From positions 5,270,001-5,334,000 of the forward strand of contig JAOVFP010000003.1 in the NCBI GenBank assembly GCA_025738555.1: DNA of 64,000 bases, written 5' to 3'. This DNA is from Cyathus striatus. Its lineage: Eukaryota; Basidiomycota; Agaricomycetes; Agaricales; Nidulariaceae. The notes beneath the pieces are model-generated. The model did no database searches. It saw only the letters and a list, made by a program, of their open reading frames with translations, and was not told where the DNA came from. Below, in pieces: positions 24,110 to 36,683 of this stretch; positions within the stretch are counted from its first letter, which is position 1, and each line of letters starts with the position of its first letter. The position numbers were made by a program, and so were the translations under genes.

Positions 24110-24438
24110 TGAAAGATAGACTTTGGAGAGTAAATAGACAGAAGTCGGTGGTGGTGATGGTTGTAGTGAAGGAAAAGGTCGGAAGACAGTTTTACTCTTA
24201 TATAAACGAAGGTCGCGATCTCTGTTTGATCACGCTTGGCGTCGACGCGTTTTATCACGTGACACAAAACGCGTTTAATGACGCGACGCGTTCCTGAATT
24301 TGGTATTACACCATTGTCCAACCATTGTCTGAGACATGAATCATGAGGCCTGAGGGTACGTTCCAAGTATATACATACTGATATTCATTATTCCTACATG
24401 AAATACATTTAAGGAAAGAGTACAATGAAATCTTTAAT
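24110..24438 (-). promoter_or_regulatory. Histone H3 promoter with MCB (ACGCGT) cluster
   Basis: Three exact ACGCGT boxes (24245-24250, 24269-24274, 24286-24291) and one ACGCGA (24281-24286) lie about 135-180 bases upstream of the H3 start codon, with a CACGTG E-box between them. ACGCGT is the MluI cell-cycle box bound by MBF (Mbp1/Swi6-type) in other fungi, which drives G1/S genes. The clustering in under 50 bases is seen directly; the regulator is inferred. Confidence 0.7.
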
Positions 24439-26680
24439 CTACAGTTTGGCCTTGACCTTCCTGGACTTTTGTTTCTCGTATTTGTCCTGCAAGACTCTTC
24501 GCAAAACTTTCCCAGTAGGCGACTTTGGAATCTGAATTAAATCATTGTTAGCTGGACACTCCACTGACGTATCGTCAAATTGACCTCTCGAACTATCTCA
24601 ATACCACCTCGCAGCCACTTATACTTACTCAGGTGTTGCCGATGCCAACTATCCAGCTCTTTAATTACGGATGCAGTACCAAACTTCTTCCCCGAATCAC
24701 TGAGGACGACCCAAGCACGAGGTACCTTCTCATCGGATGTGCGCCCACCACTAACTCCAGCGACAGTCACATCAGAAATCAGTTGCTTCGGATGGGACAA
24801 TAGCACGTTCTCGATTTCAACTGGGGACACCTGTGATCCAGAAACCTTCAGCGTGTCCTAGAAGAGAAGAGAATATGAGCCCTCTTAGTTACATGCATGC
24901 AGAAGGAAAGAGCCCACTTTCGCTCTATCAGCGAAGCTATCCGCACAGAGATGAGCACCACACATCACCCAGAGATGGAAGTGACATACAAAAAGTTCCC
25001 CTTCTCATCCACTCTAAACTTATCCCCCGTATGCAACCATCCATTGAAGAACGTCTCTCGGTTCGCCTTTTCATTATTCCAATACCCGAGGGCGATATTA
25101 TCCCCTCTCAACCACACCTCCCCAACCTCATCCACTTCCGCATCAGTCCCATCGTCTCGCATGACCTTTGCCTCCATCCCCGGTAATAAAATACCAGCAG
25201 ACCCAGAGATCCGCTCGACTCCGAGCACACCGGGTTGTGGTTGTCCCAAGGCGGATATTGTCTATAATTAGAAATGACGTTAACATATTTAGGGACGACG
25301 AAAGAAAGGAAAATCAACGCACGCATTCGGACATGCCATAGCCTAAAATACAAATGAGCGTCAGAGGGAGTAATATTTTAGGAAGAGCATACGTCGTACA
25401 TACCTTCGCCTAGGTTGGCATCTTTGGGGATGAGCGAGGCCATCTTGTCTCCGACCTCTGGAGGGAGATAAGCAGCGCCGCAGCCTACTTGAGTAAGAGT
25501 GGTTAAATCAGTTTGGCGGATCCTAGGGTGATTCACCAGTTGCACGACAACCGATGGGATGAGGGTTAGCGTTGATATGCGGTATCTGGATCACCGGTCA
25601 AGAAAAATATTGGGAAAGGGGGATCAAAGGAGGATACTTGGGGATGAGCTGCAATGCAGTATCGATATTCCACTTGGACATTATGACAAGTGTGTTTGGA
25701 GTGATCATTGCTCGGAAGCAGTATACATGTAGACCGTAGGTGTGGTGTAGTGGAAGGAAAGCCAGCGAAATTGGTATTCCTTCTGGGGTCTTCAGAGGTT
25801 GGGGCTGAAGGTTACAACTCGCGTCAGCCGAACCATACAAAATAGGCCAAATTGCGAAACAACGAACCGGATGGACTGTCGCTGTAACTTGCCTTACAAC
25901 CATTACCTGTGCCATAGAATATATTATATTTCCATGTGATATCATTACAGCTTCCCATCGACCGGGTAAGTATCCGATACTTAACGCAACTTATTTTAGC
26001 TCACCTTTCGGTAACCCAGTAGTCCCGCTCGAGAAGACGAGATACGCCAGCGTGTCCTTCGTCGCCTGTCGAACAGGCACAGGTGTGATTTTATTCTTCC
26101 ATGCATTGAAGATGAGGTCATGCACGCTCTTTCGGGCCCTAACATGTCCGCGCAAGATATATATCTTGTCGGCAGATATTCCTACTTCCTTCGCTGCCCG
26201 CGTCACGAGTGGAAGGAACTTTGCATCGACAAAGATGCGGGTGACCTTGGAAAGTGATAGCACATGCTTGAGTTCGAAGCGTGTTGAATAAGAGGAGATA
26301 AGTGCGAAAGGTGTGGTAATCATCAACAGAGACTGAACCAGGGTGATGTATTCCTGTTGGAAACAATAGTCTTAATTGACTGCGGAAAGGAACAACGAGG
26401 GCGGACGCACCGAAGAGTTTTCACCCATGATGCCTACTATCTCTCTACTGCTACCACCATTGAAGCCCAGTCCGCCTTGAGAGGAGGATGCACTGAGTGC
26501 TGTAGCCAGGTCCTGCACATCAGACTTCAATTCAGTGAATGATTTCTTCCTTCTAGTGATTGGGTCAATATGTGCAGTGAAATCGGTCCATTCTTTTTGG
26601 TCTTCTCGATTGTAGATAAAGTTGTAGGCGTTGGTGACGGGCAAAGGAGGAGGATTGGGATACGGAGACTTGATGTACAT
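24439..26680 (-). CDS. 4-coumarate-CoA-ligase-like acyl-CoA synthetase (ANL superfamily)
   Basis: The start is ATG 26678-26680 (MYIKSPYPNPPPLPVTNAYN). ANL adenylation motifs in order: YLVFSSGTTGLPKAVMISHG (AMP/phosphate loop), LAFLPLHHTYGL, LGEGYGMSEC, GEVWLRGDNIALGYW, GWLHTGD, then DRAKDTLKVSG and SPVEIENVLLSHP. The C-terminal catalytic Lys motif is SPTGKVLRRVLQDKY, and the end is KVKAKL. Such enzymes activate a carboxylic acid as acyl-AMP and pass it to CoA; fungal members act on aromatic or medium-chain acids. The ending does not fit the usual SKL peroxisome signal. A 19-nt exon (24918-24936) supplies the FADRAK part; without it the hinge motif is lost. All phases join and no frameshift was found. 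Confidence 0.92.
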
Positions 26681-26913
26681 TGCGACGTGTCGAGCTATCC
26701 AGAGACTCGAGAACTCGGCGATAATGGAATATGGACAGGGGAGATCATTTTGTAACTTTTATAAGTACGGGGAGTATGTGGGGAAGGCAGGGGAATGGAG
26801 AGATGAGAGACCGGAAGAGTTGAAAACCGTGCAGCCGGTTGATCAGTCTTGTGATTCAAGGTCGCCAACCAAATCAGTCCCGGAAACAATCTGACATCCT
26901 TCGCCCACTCACT

Positions 26914-28188
26914 ATGTCAGACTCTGACCCTATATTCTTCGACTTGCTTGCTGCAGACGACCTTCAATCCGCGTTGGAAATCGAACTACAAGGTTCGGCA
27001 CGACACCGCGTCTCGGGGCCAATTGCCACCAACTTATCATAATCATAGGCTTTCCACCAGATGAAGCAGCTACCATCGACAGCTTCAGGTTTGATCCCTC
27101 TACATTTACTCCCATCCAGACATCTCACACCCTTTAGGTTGCGACAGTCCCAAGCGGGCGACTTATTTTTAGGGGCATATATCCCGGGTTCAGCTAAACG
27201 CGAGCTCATTGGATATGTCTGCTCGACACTATCGAATGCAAATACCTTGTCACATGAATCGATGTCTACTCATGTTCCTGGTGGCTCATCTGTGTGCATT
27301 CACTCTGTATGCGTTGCGCCACAGTGCCGCCATAAAGGGGTAGCTTCTCTCCTACTTAACGAATACGCTTCGCGGCTCCAAAAAGCGCACCAGGCCGGGG
27401 CGCCATATGAAAGATTGCTACTCATAACCCACGACGACTTGATACCCCTATACGAGAAAGCAGGGTTCACCATGCTTGGGCGAAGCCCAGTCGTGCATGG
27501 CTCAAAGCCATGGTTTGAGATGCGGCGTAATCTCTCTGCTTCCATCCCCGCTATTCCTAATCAAGATGTCTCCAGACTTCCGCCTGCACAAGTGGGTTCC
27601 GATGGTATGCCTCCTGGCCTCTGGGAAGCGCTGAAAAGCTCGACGCGCAACAGACAAAGCGGACGCTTGATCCATAGCTTCGAAAATGGCATCGCCGGTG
27701 TTCTCACTAACAACACTGGAGGCTCAGAAAATAAGTTTGATCTCCTTTGCCCTAGGGACGGCTGTGGAAGCTTGATCTTGAAAGCAGGTGTGGCAAAATG
27801 GGTGGAAAGGGCAAGCGTTCAGGTATATATGCATAGCTTCATCTATCCACTTTACATCTGACATTCCAGATGGACCCAACAACCATCCTCCGAGTCCCTT
27901 TCTGCCGGCTTTACCAGCCCCGCCCGAGACTACACAGTGGTGGCTGATCACTCCCTCGCCGATGGAATTTGAGAATATAGGATTTTCTCGCACCGTTCCT
28001 TCCATTGACCCCAGCGGTACAGTTCGAACTTCTTTCTGTTATACAAATTCTTAACTATCGTTTGCGTAGAACCAACATTAAAGTTATTGGCATGTGCCGA
28101 ATGTGATCTTGGACCACTTGGCTGGTGTGAGCCTGGAGGCAGCGAGTTCTGGCTGGCATGCTCCCGTGTTGCATATAGAGTAGAATAG
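26914..28188 (+). CDS. GNAT acetyltransferase fused to an Mss4-like domain
   Basis: The start is MSDSDPIFFDLLAADDLQSA. Residues from about 20 to 180 form a GNAT N-acetyltransferase: CIHSVCVAPQCRHKGVASLL holds the acetyl-CoA loop (RxxGxA type), then LLLITHDDLIPLYEKAGF and a closing strand. This resembles the AANAT/polyamine acetyltransferase layout. The C-terminal third is an Mss4-like zinc fold: LLCPRDGCGSLIL, WWLITPSPMEFENIGFS and LLACAECDLGPLGW, with CxxxxC and CxxC pairs as in the Rab exchange factor Mss4/Dss4. A frameshift lies at about 27875-27877: MDPN must read on into NHPPSPFLPALP, which needs one more C in the run. The last exon begins after an intron ending at 28071 or so and stops at TAG 28186-28188. 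Function as a fused unit is unknown. Confidence 0.85.
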
Positions 28189-28501
28189 CTTGCAAGGAAT
28201 GGAACTCCATGTACTTAATCTCAAAGTGCTCACATGGTCTATCTGATAGGTACTTGGGGGTGCTGTGTACATACTGTAAGTACTGTGTCGATTGTCCAAA
28301 TGTTGTATAGTTTAAACATACGAGGACAACGTGGCCTATTTTTCTTTTCAAGTCCCTCTATGGACTGTAGAACTTAGACTACAGAGACTGTTCATGAAAC
28401 TACAATCTCAGCATCCATAAATAATAGAGTTTCCACTTCTGTCATATCCCTAAATTCTCCACATCCAAATTACAGCGTACACTTCCACTTAAGAGTCAAG
28501 G

Positions 28502-30226
28502 CTAATACAAAACCTTACTTAACCTCTGCACCTCGTTCAACAACACATCGCCTTCCTTTACCAACCTCTCATACTGCGCATTCTTTACCGACGGCCTGGT
28601 AGTCTCCACCACGCCATGGACCTTATCTATTGTGCAGTGTAGACGGCCAAGAGAGATGAAGCGGGAAGCTCGCTGGGTGAATGAGAAGGTCAGAATGCTC
28701 AGATGTGAGGTGACGGAAAATGTACCTGTCGACGAATTGTTCGGTAACGCCGAACGCTCTGCTTAAGCTTTGTAGCGTGAGCGAGCGGTAACTCTCGAGG
28801 AGCTGGGCATATGCGAGGATGCGCATCTCGCGAACGTAGTATCGCGCATGAGGGTTCAGGAGACGTGAAGGGATGAGAATGGTATTTTCGAGAGTTGCTG
28901 ATGGAAAGAGTTAGTCTAGGAACGGAGAGGAGATGATGAATACGTACCAAGTGCAACAAAGAACTTGTCATAGTGGCAGTCGTAGAGGTTCTTAACCAAG
29001 TCGCCTAGTACGGGTACATCGGGTAGAACAGAGTTCACTTCGGGGGCCACGATGACCTAGCGAGAAGGGACATTAGCAAGAGTTATGTGGATGTAGATAC
29101 CTGGAAGTCAAGAAGAGAGGGAAAGGGTTGGACTATCACCCAACAGGAAATCCCCGTCGTTTCCCCATCTTCATCACACTCCAAACACTTACCTTCTTCT
29201 TTAAATCCACCCTCCCCAGAGTCAAGCACCCAGCAATAACAGCCAACGCCACGAAATCATTATAATCTACTAGCTCGCTCGCTGTGAACGTACTTAGCGC
29301 GTCAAGAAGCAGCTCCGATGCGCGCTTGAACTGCCGGATTCCGAGGAGGTGGAGTGCGCGGTAGACTTTGAGTCTGTTGCGCCTATCCCAATCACCTCCA
29401 GAATCGATTAAACTGTGTGAAGCGATGTGGTTAGTAAGGTCAGATGAAAATAATAATATGGAAGGTGAAAAGAAGGGGTTGGGAGTAAGGGGTAGAGTTC
29501 GTACGTTTCAGCTTTGTTCAGGTTCTCCACAACGATGTCGTTGTCCCCGAAGAAAAACCCGATTCGGACTATGGTGAGGACGATGTCGATTCGTGAGCCC
29601 AGACCCGGAGTTTTTTCGAGGGCTAATGATTGTGCTTGTAGACTGCGGTCCTGAGGGAGAAGGTGAGATGGTTAGTGATGTGAACATAGAACAGAAGATG
29701 TATTAAGAGGAGAGAAGCTTGAGTTGCTTCTTATTATCTAAAATTTCCTCCGTTCCTTGACCTTAGCGAAGGCAGTACCACTCATCTAGACCCAAGAATA
29801 CAACTTGCAAAAAATCTCACCTTATCTCCCACTCTCGTCCAAAAGTTGGCCTTGGCCCGCAACGCATCTGAAATATCTGTCTCACCCTCTGTCTTCTCCG
29901 CCTCAGCGAGACGTTCATCAAGTTTTGCCAGTTCCTCTTCATTTTCCTTTTGCATAGAAGCCAGTAATGCCTCATCTCTGGGAACAAGGGTTGATGAGGT
30001 ACTGAGCAATGAGGCATAGTATGCCCCCATTTCTATTCCCGGTGCAATTAATCAGCCAGAGAGGTAAGAAGTAAAGGAAAAATAGGTACACACGATCTGT
30101 TTTAATGCCTTCTATAAGCTCTTTTCGTGCATTATCGTGAAGACTTGTGAAGGAGGGATTAGAGAGCACGAAGAGATGTTGTGGGAGTTTGAGATTGGGG
30201 ATGGGCAGGACAATATCTTCGGCCAT
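28502..30226 (-). CDS. RPN7: 26S proteasome regulatory subunit Rpn7 (PSMD6)
   Basis: The start is [20 protein letters not shown] (ATG 30224-30226). The body follows the Rpn7 family: [68 protein letters not shown] and [15 protein letters not shown], then a PCI domain including [34 protein letters not shown] and [13 protein letters not shown]. The end is [14 protein letters not shown] and [13 protein letters not shown]. Rpn7 is a lid subunit that helps hold the lid on the base of the proteasome. At 28663-28665 one base is missing in a G/C run: SELP must continue to [14 protein letters not shown], and one added C (minus strand) restores it. Because RPN7 is essential in yeast, this is best read as a sequence error. 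Confidence 0.93.
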
Positions 30227-33200
30227 GGTTGTCTTGCTGTGGTTCAATAAGTGTTATAGGCCGATATAGAGGTTGAGCTCGTCGTTGTTGTCGTTGTCGA
30301 TGGGAAGAAAGTTCGTTGTATGAGGTAGTTCAGCAGAGATCGCGATTCAAGCTCAAGCTCGACGCGTCATCTTAATGTTCCCACGACCTCCAACGCGTAA
30401 GCCCTGTAAGTACGTATGTTCCCACGCATAACTGCTCTATTTCCTTCTTAACAACGACTGCGAGCAACTCCGAGAGTCTAGAGCCTTTGTCCTACTGATC
30501 ACTGCAAATCACTGTCAATTGATGTCGACGTCGTCCTCACTGCTTTGCTCCCAATCAAGATGGCTCAGGACTGCCTGCAGAACTGAATTATATTTAATTA
30601 CTCTGGGAAGCCGGGCTGAAGAACTCAACACAGAAAATTTAACCAGTTACGAACAGGTCCCAACGCCCAATGTGATCTGGAGTCTAGACTCTGAAGCTTG
30701 CATATGGAGAGTGGAGTAGCACCCAAGGCGTAATTTGCAAGGGTGGCTATTCGAAACGACAAAGCGGAACTCCGATATGGGCTTATTTCTACGAGTTGAA
30801 GTTCGTTCGTCAAGCACTTAATGCGGCTGCTTGTTTTGCTTACGGTATGCTCTCGACTTACCGGTCAATTGCCGGTTGGACTATCTTCTAATTTACTTAC
30901 TCGTGGCGAGCGCATCCTCGCCCAACCCATCTAGGCCAATTACTGGCTGGATATTTTGGTGATCAAAAAAGTAGGAACAAGTACGGGATTGGCTGGGATT
31001 GGATGAACTTCAAACTCTCATCTCATTGGTGCATATCTCGAGACTCGACAAATAGCTCCGAAATCATCATCTCAACATGTCTATCGGATTTTTCTCTGCC
31101 TGAAAGAAAGCGCCATTTCCGCGGGGATTGTTGACACTTACTCCACAACACGCAGTGATTAATCAACAACCAATCGCTTTCTTCATTTGAGCAGCGGCAT
31201 TCTGCTAAAGTTCATGCCAATTCATCAAACACAGCCCTCCCCGATAATCTCCTTGCCTTTCTGTTTCTGTAGGATCGTCCTCCATCGTCAACTTTATCTT
31301 ACTCCACACGCTATATACTTTTCACGGCCGGTTCCTAGCTCTGAATGATAATCCGCAATCATATTCCAGCTTGGTAGCCCTTAGCATGCATGACAGTCGT
31401 GCACTAATGATGGTTATACAGTCGTCGAAGTTTCTTCGGACAACAGATGATCGCTGGCCAATGAGCAGAAGTGGGCATTGAACGGACAGCTACATGGTTA
31501 TCCGCTCCTCTCCACTCCACTTTCTTATTTTTGTGACTTGACTCATAATTCTCCTGTCGAGTGCTCTTCGTGTACTGTAACCCAGTTCGGTGCATGGTGA
31601 CGAAGTAATATGACGCATACTCGACTTTGCACTCGTCCCAGATGTTACCTGACAAAAACGAAGAAAAACATGGGCACAAGATAATGACCTTGGATCGTCG
31701 CTGCTATATTGTCTTGGCTTGGGTGGCAACATCTGCGTTCGCGTCGTCGCCTTTTGCACTTAACGTAAAAAGACTCTGTTCTCATAATGCGTTATTAAGG
31801 CTCAAGGATCCATTATTTCTGAACGTACTGAGACAGGCTGATGTGAGATATTCGACGTTGTCTTTGCTTTTGCATGATCTTTTTCTTGCCAAACCAATCA
31901 ATGTCTTGTGATGAGAATCCCCGGTCTCGGATACTGGACGTTCACTGATTTTGGATGGTAGGGGGCTAGCCGCAGGTATAGATGCTCTTGAATTTCTGCA
32001 AGTTTCTCTAGACTCGGTCTTCACAGCACTTCTGAAGACCTTTACTCGACTCGAAGTGTTCTCAAGCTCGCCTCCATCATCACTGTTGTTGCTCTTGTTG
32101 CTTTCTATGGTGTCTGTGCTTCACCCAGCGTAGTCGAATCACAACTGTTCGTGATGTTGTTGGTGCCATTAGGCTGGGGCAGGTCCTCTCAAAAAAGCCT
32201 TGGTACTACAATGCTGACGCGCAATTAGAACTATGCTTATTAAACAGAAGTTTGGTTTAAATCCCTCTCAGCAAACTCTACTCTGGGCTTTCTCTCTTGC
32301 AATTGCTGCCCAGATTCCTGGGTGCTATACCGTCACCCTTCCCGTTAATATGAACAAGGGCCAACAACTGACAGCTCTGCACTCGTCTTATCCCTGCATA
32401 TGGCTTCACCCGTCGCTCATGGGAGAACACTTTCGGAGAATACAATTAAGCGGTTGATTGAACATATACTACGGTCACTCGCATATTTCAATTAACGAGT
32501 TCCAATCGGGCTCTGATCCCTTCTTTGGCTTCACCGACCGTAACACTTAGCATGAGCTCGAGTTGTTACTGGTTCCAACCGAAAGGTTGACTTCAACATC
32601 ACCGTCAGACAAAGTTACTGGCAGAGGCTTTTTCACCTTCCTCTGGTTTGGGCGGGACGACGGCCCTGACATTTTCCTCCGTTGACATATTCTGTCATTT
32701 CTAATTTATAGCGTCCGCATTGATGCCCGTCGCGAACCTGGTGCAGGCCAGACCAAGTTTGTCGAACACATCGCCAGCTTTACTTTGTCAAAAGTTGCCT
32801 AAACGGCCATAGTTGATTTTCCTTGCTTAAAAGCTTCTATTCCTTTCGACTGAGTCTATTAATATACAATATATATATGTCACTTTCACTAGACTTCATT
32901 AGAACAAATGTCTTTCAATGGTTTTATATTTACTTCTTGTAATAACTATTGCATTTCTGTATGTAAGTAGACGTATATCTAATGCTACTACCCAAACCAC
33001 ATTTTACATTCGTAGAGTAGCCGGGCAACACTGTTGCCTCGGAGTAGGGGGTGTTCTCGTTAAGGCCTACGAGATTCTTGAATTCAAATGGTAACGTTAA
33101 CTTGGTGTCTCTGGGACTGTTTGGTGTAATAGTACTAGGTATATATGTAAAGCTTCGGAAGAGGGGTATGGTGACTGTGAGGGACAGGCTAGGGCAGGCG

Positions 33201-33505
33201 GGAGCGCGTGAAGGGGGAATAGGGTAAATAATGAGTGTAAGTAATGAAGCGGGATGTCGACAACGAAGCTCGAAGGATGATGGTTGGGTAATATAACTAT
33301 GTTGGAGAAACTGTATGTAATACTTAAAAATATGAATAAGCAGTGTAGAAAAGAACAAAGAACGAGATTTCTTTTGCAAACGAAAAAGAAAATACGAGGC
33401 TATGAAGATAAAAAAATGCGCAGTCTTGGAGCCATATGTAAGCGAGGAGGAAACTAATGAGAAACCGAAAAAAAAATATAGCATATTGCGTGAGGATGAA
33501 CGTTA
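30227..33505. other. Gene-poor region, no supported gene
   Basis: About 3.3 kb without a recognisable protein. Short open frames exist, such as 32233-32457 (plus), which starts with a hydrophobic signal-like stretch. Nearby fragments in other frames read INEFQSGSDPFFGFTDRN (about 32490) and VTGRGFFTFLWFGRDDGPD (about 32610). They might be pieces of one decayed or intron-rich gene, but I cannot chain them. An AT dinucleotide-rich patch lies near 32865. Confidence 0.45.
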
Positions 33506-36271
33506 CTATTCTCTAACATCCGCGGATGCTTCTGCCTCCGTAACGGCATCGTTCGTAGGCGTGGTTTCGTCCACAGGTGGCGTAATGGTATCCGTTTCAG
33601 TTGTCGTAGAAATCCCAGTTCCGTTCTGACCAGGAAGAGCTATACCAATCTCCTGCTCCTGCTCCAATATCGTCACAGATGCTACCTCCTCAGTGGATGA
33701 GACGCCTTCTTCGATGCCAGCATCACCACGCACAGGCCTCTTCCCAGCTCTCACATTTCCGAGATCAGAAATGGATGGAAACGTGAATTCCGTAGGTTCA
33801 TCCACACTCTCCTCCTTTTCATCACCCTCCCTGTCCACATCGGGCGCTTCCCCAAGGTCAGCCAGTCTCCGCTGGGAAGTCTTGCTCTTAATTCTAATAC
33901 TCCCCGGCCTCTTGAAAATAGATTCAACAAGAATCTCGTTCACTTCACTTCCACTATCTCCTGCATCGTACTCGTCCTCACCAGCACCGCCTCCCATCGC
34001 AGAACTGGCACCAGCCTCCCACTCTCTCGTCCTCCGCCTCCCACGGTCCACGGGAGAGGACGACCCGCCATTGACATCCGGCGAACCAGAGCCGGATCCG
34101 GTGCCAGCGGATCCCTCGCTCCCGCTGCCGTGACTAGGGCCGTGTCCATGGTTCGCAACGCTTCCCACACCAGGATAATGCATTGGCAACATGTAGGGAG
34201 GGTGGTATGGGGGACCTTGTTGCGAGTAAAGGTACGAGGGAGGGTGATGATTGTTGAGGTTGATGGGGGAAATCATGCCGCCGGGAGACATGAGAGTGGG
34301 CATTGGGGATGGGTGAAGATGAAGAGGTTGGGGTTGGGAGGTCGAAGGACTAGAAGCAGATGAGGAAGGTGCTGAGGCATGATTGGGATTATAGTGGTTG
34401 GGGTTGGAGCGTAAAGGATGCTGGGGTAGGACTGATTGAGAGGTCGATTGCGCTACCGAGGCAAAGAGCGCGTATGGGTTCTGGTGGTAATGATTTATCC
34501 GCGCTTCTAGCTGCAGGAAGCATCAGAAATGTTGAAATAAACATGAGAAGAGAAACGGAAAACCAACCGCTCTAGCATTACGCTCTGACATGTCCAATTG
34601 ATCGTTCAGTGACTTTATGTCAGCGCGCATCTTCTCCTCTCTCAGTCGCGCGGCTTCCAACGCACCCTTCATCGACGCCAGTTGAGTTTGCATGCTCACC
34701 GAAGGTGGTGGTGTGCCAGGAGTGGGTGCTCGCCGAGGCGTGTGGGCGCGACGCGGGCTATTAGTATTGGCTGTATGACCACTATCGTTGAGTGGCGTAG
34801 ACGGACGCTTTCTGCCGGTATGGGGAACAGTTTGTGGGGAAACTTGAACAGAACTATGATCCAGCGTGGGGAAAGAGGTTGAAGAGTGAGCCTCTGAATC
34901 CTCGGAAGTGGATGTGGATGTGGAGGGACCAGACCCCTGGGCGGACGCGAAAACCGAAGGTCCGGGCTTGGACACAGGCACAGCAGGCGGAACGGCCAAT
35001 GCTGAGCGTTTTTTCTGCAGCTTCGGCTGGGTGATTGCGGGTGACAAAGGGGAAGCAGTGGTTGCGAGCGCGTGGCTTTGTCCATCCCATTCCCAGGGAT
35101 CTTCTGCGAGTTTCGATGTGCTTGGCTTGGACTTGAGGGTAGGTTTCTTGCTTGGGGACGTCGCTGTTGGAGTAATAGTTGTGCTAGATGAGGTGGCGCG
35201 ATTAGGTAGAGGCGGGATTCCTGTGCCGGAGGAAGCTGCAGAAGTATCATGCTCGAGTTCAGTCAAGTTCGGGCCGGCAGCGGTAAGATCGTCCTGAGGT
35301 GGTTCAAAATGTGCTGAATCAGGCGTAGGCAACTCTATTTCCTCTTGGATACTTTGACTGTCCGCTTCCGAAACGGTGTGTGCGCTGGGAGTACCAGAGT
35401 AGATTGTCTCCTGAGAGGTGGAGTTTGTAGTAGACTTCGACGATCGATGGCCTACGACGTGCCACTCGGAGTTGGTGCTGGAAGAGAGGGAGTTGGCTGC
35501 GCCCTGGCTAGCAGAGTGCGTAGAGCTGTCGACGGAGGGATTGCGTCGCTGTCGTTTGCTTTCATCTTCTTGGTACTGCGAGATGTCGTCGCCCTGATGT
35601 TCCAGAATCGACTCCTGAATAAGGGGTAGGGGACTGTGGTTGACACTGCTGTCTGCTGACTGTTGCTCCTGCTTTGAAATTGAGAAGGGGGATGGCTGGG
35701 ACGATGTTGAAGCAGGAGTAGAAGTAAAAGATTTGGTACTGGGGATATTATTGATCTTCTTTGCACTCTTCAGGAGCTCCTTGTGAGGGTCTTTGCCTCT
35801 TCGTCTGCGCTCCTTTGAGCGACTTGATTTTGAATTCTCCTTGTGGTCGATGCCATTGCCCGCATTTTCTGGTGAAGGATTATTTTCGGCGTTGGTGAGA
35901 GGACTGCGTTGACGAGGGTCCACAATGGAGCCAGCAGAGTCGCGCTTTGCTTCAGCCACGTCAAGGCGTTGGTTGCTAAAATATGAGACAGTACGAATAA
36001 TGCAGGTGTAGATGTGGGAGTGGTAGCGGAAGACAATGACAGCGATGAAGATGCCTAGGAGAACAGTGGTGCCCTGCTCAGCACCGACTTGCATGAGGAA
36101 GAGGTGGACAAGGGAAGAGAGGAAAGTAAGGGCGGTGGATGCAGAAGCAAGGGAACGAAGAGAGGGGAGGAGGAGAGAGAGAGAGGAGGATGAAGAGAGG
36201 AGAAACAGTCGAACGTCGGACAGGATGGAATGACCTCCTCGTCCAACTCGACCTTCACTTTTGCACTCCAT
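33506..36271 (-). CDS. Membrane-anchored Ser/Pro-rich protein with a coiled coil, unknown function
   Basis: Two exons (34568-36271 and 33506-34510) joined by a 57-nt intron give about 900 residues. The N-terminus has hydrophobic segments: LFLLSSSSSLSLLLPSLRSL, then SLVHLFLMQV and TTVLLGIFIAVIVFRY. These suggest an ER or other membrane anchor. Next come a basic patch (SKSSRSKERRRRGKDPHKE) and a long Ser/Thr/Pro-rich, probably disordered region. A coiled coil follows (MQTQLASMKGALEAARLREE, MRADIKSLNDQLDMSERNAR), continuing across the intron into LEARINHYHQNPYALF. The C-terminal part is low complexity (HPPSYLYSQQGPPYHPP, Gly/Ser runs) and ends acidic. I recognise no family. The layout resembles fungal membrane tethers or scaffold proteins, but that is inference. 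Confidence 0.75.
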
Positions 36272-36683
36272 TCTGGGTGAATAGTGCTATCCCACGGAAT
36301 TTTAGTTCCGAAATTCCCTAACTAGGAAAGATAGTGGTTGAAAATGCTGACTAGGCACGCTATGGCTTACCCAATAAGGATGAATAAGTGTTGAAATTGA
36401 AACTTCGGATTATGGTCGGTCAGGTCAGCGGTGTCTCTTCGCAGAGGCAGACAAGATCAGAGCCTAGTTTGCCCTCGATTCTTCTTCTGCAGTCCTGGTT
36501 GTGCTTAGCGATGTCCCTTGTGCTCTCACAACATAGCATGTGTGCGCCGTGTGCTTGTGCTACTCTTAGATCTTTATTTTTATTTCGTTGCAAAAATATC
36601 TTATCACAAGAGCCTTGACGTCAATCCGGAGGCAGATAATTAATAATACTTTACTTACCTACTTCCATTACCACCCTGGTCTC
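36272..36683. promoter_or_regulatory. Divergent promoter region
   Basis: About 410 bases lie between the start of the membrane protein (minus) and the glutamine amidotransferase (plus). No coding signal or defined operator was seen. Confidence 0.45.

Noticed and set aside
27780..27890. Alternative donor (GTGTGG near 27788) to explain the GNAT-Mss4 phase problem
   Set aside because: It restores the frame but removes the conserved-looking KWVERASVQ segment; one missing C explains more.
33693..34133. 146-codon plus-strand frame
   Set aside because: Antisense shadow of the low-complexity C-terminus of the membrane protein.
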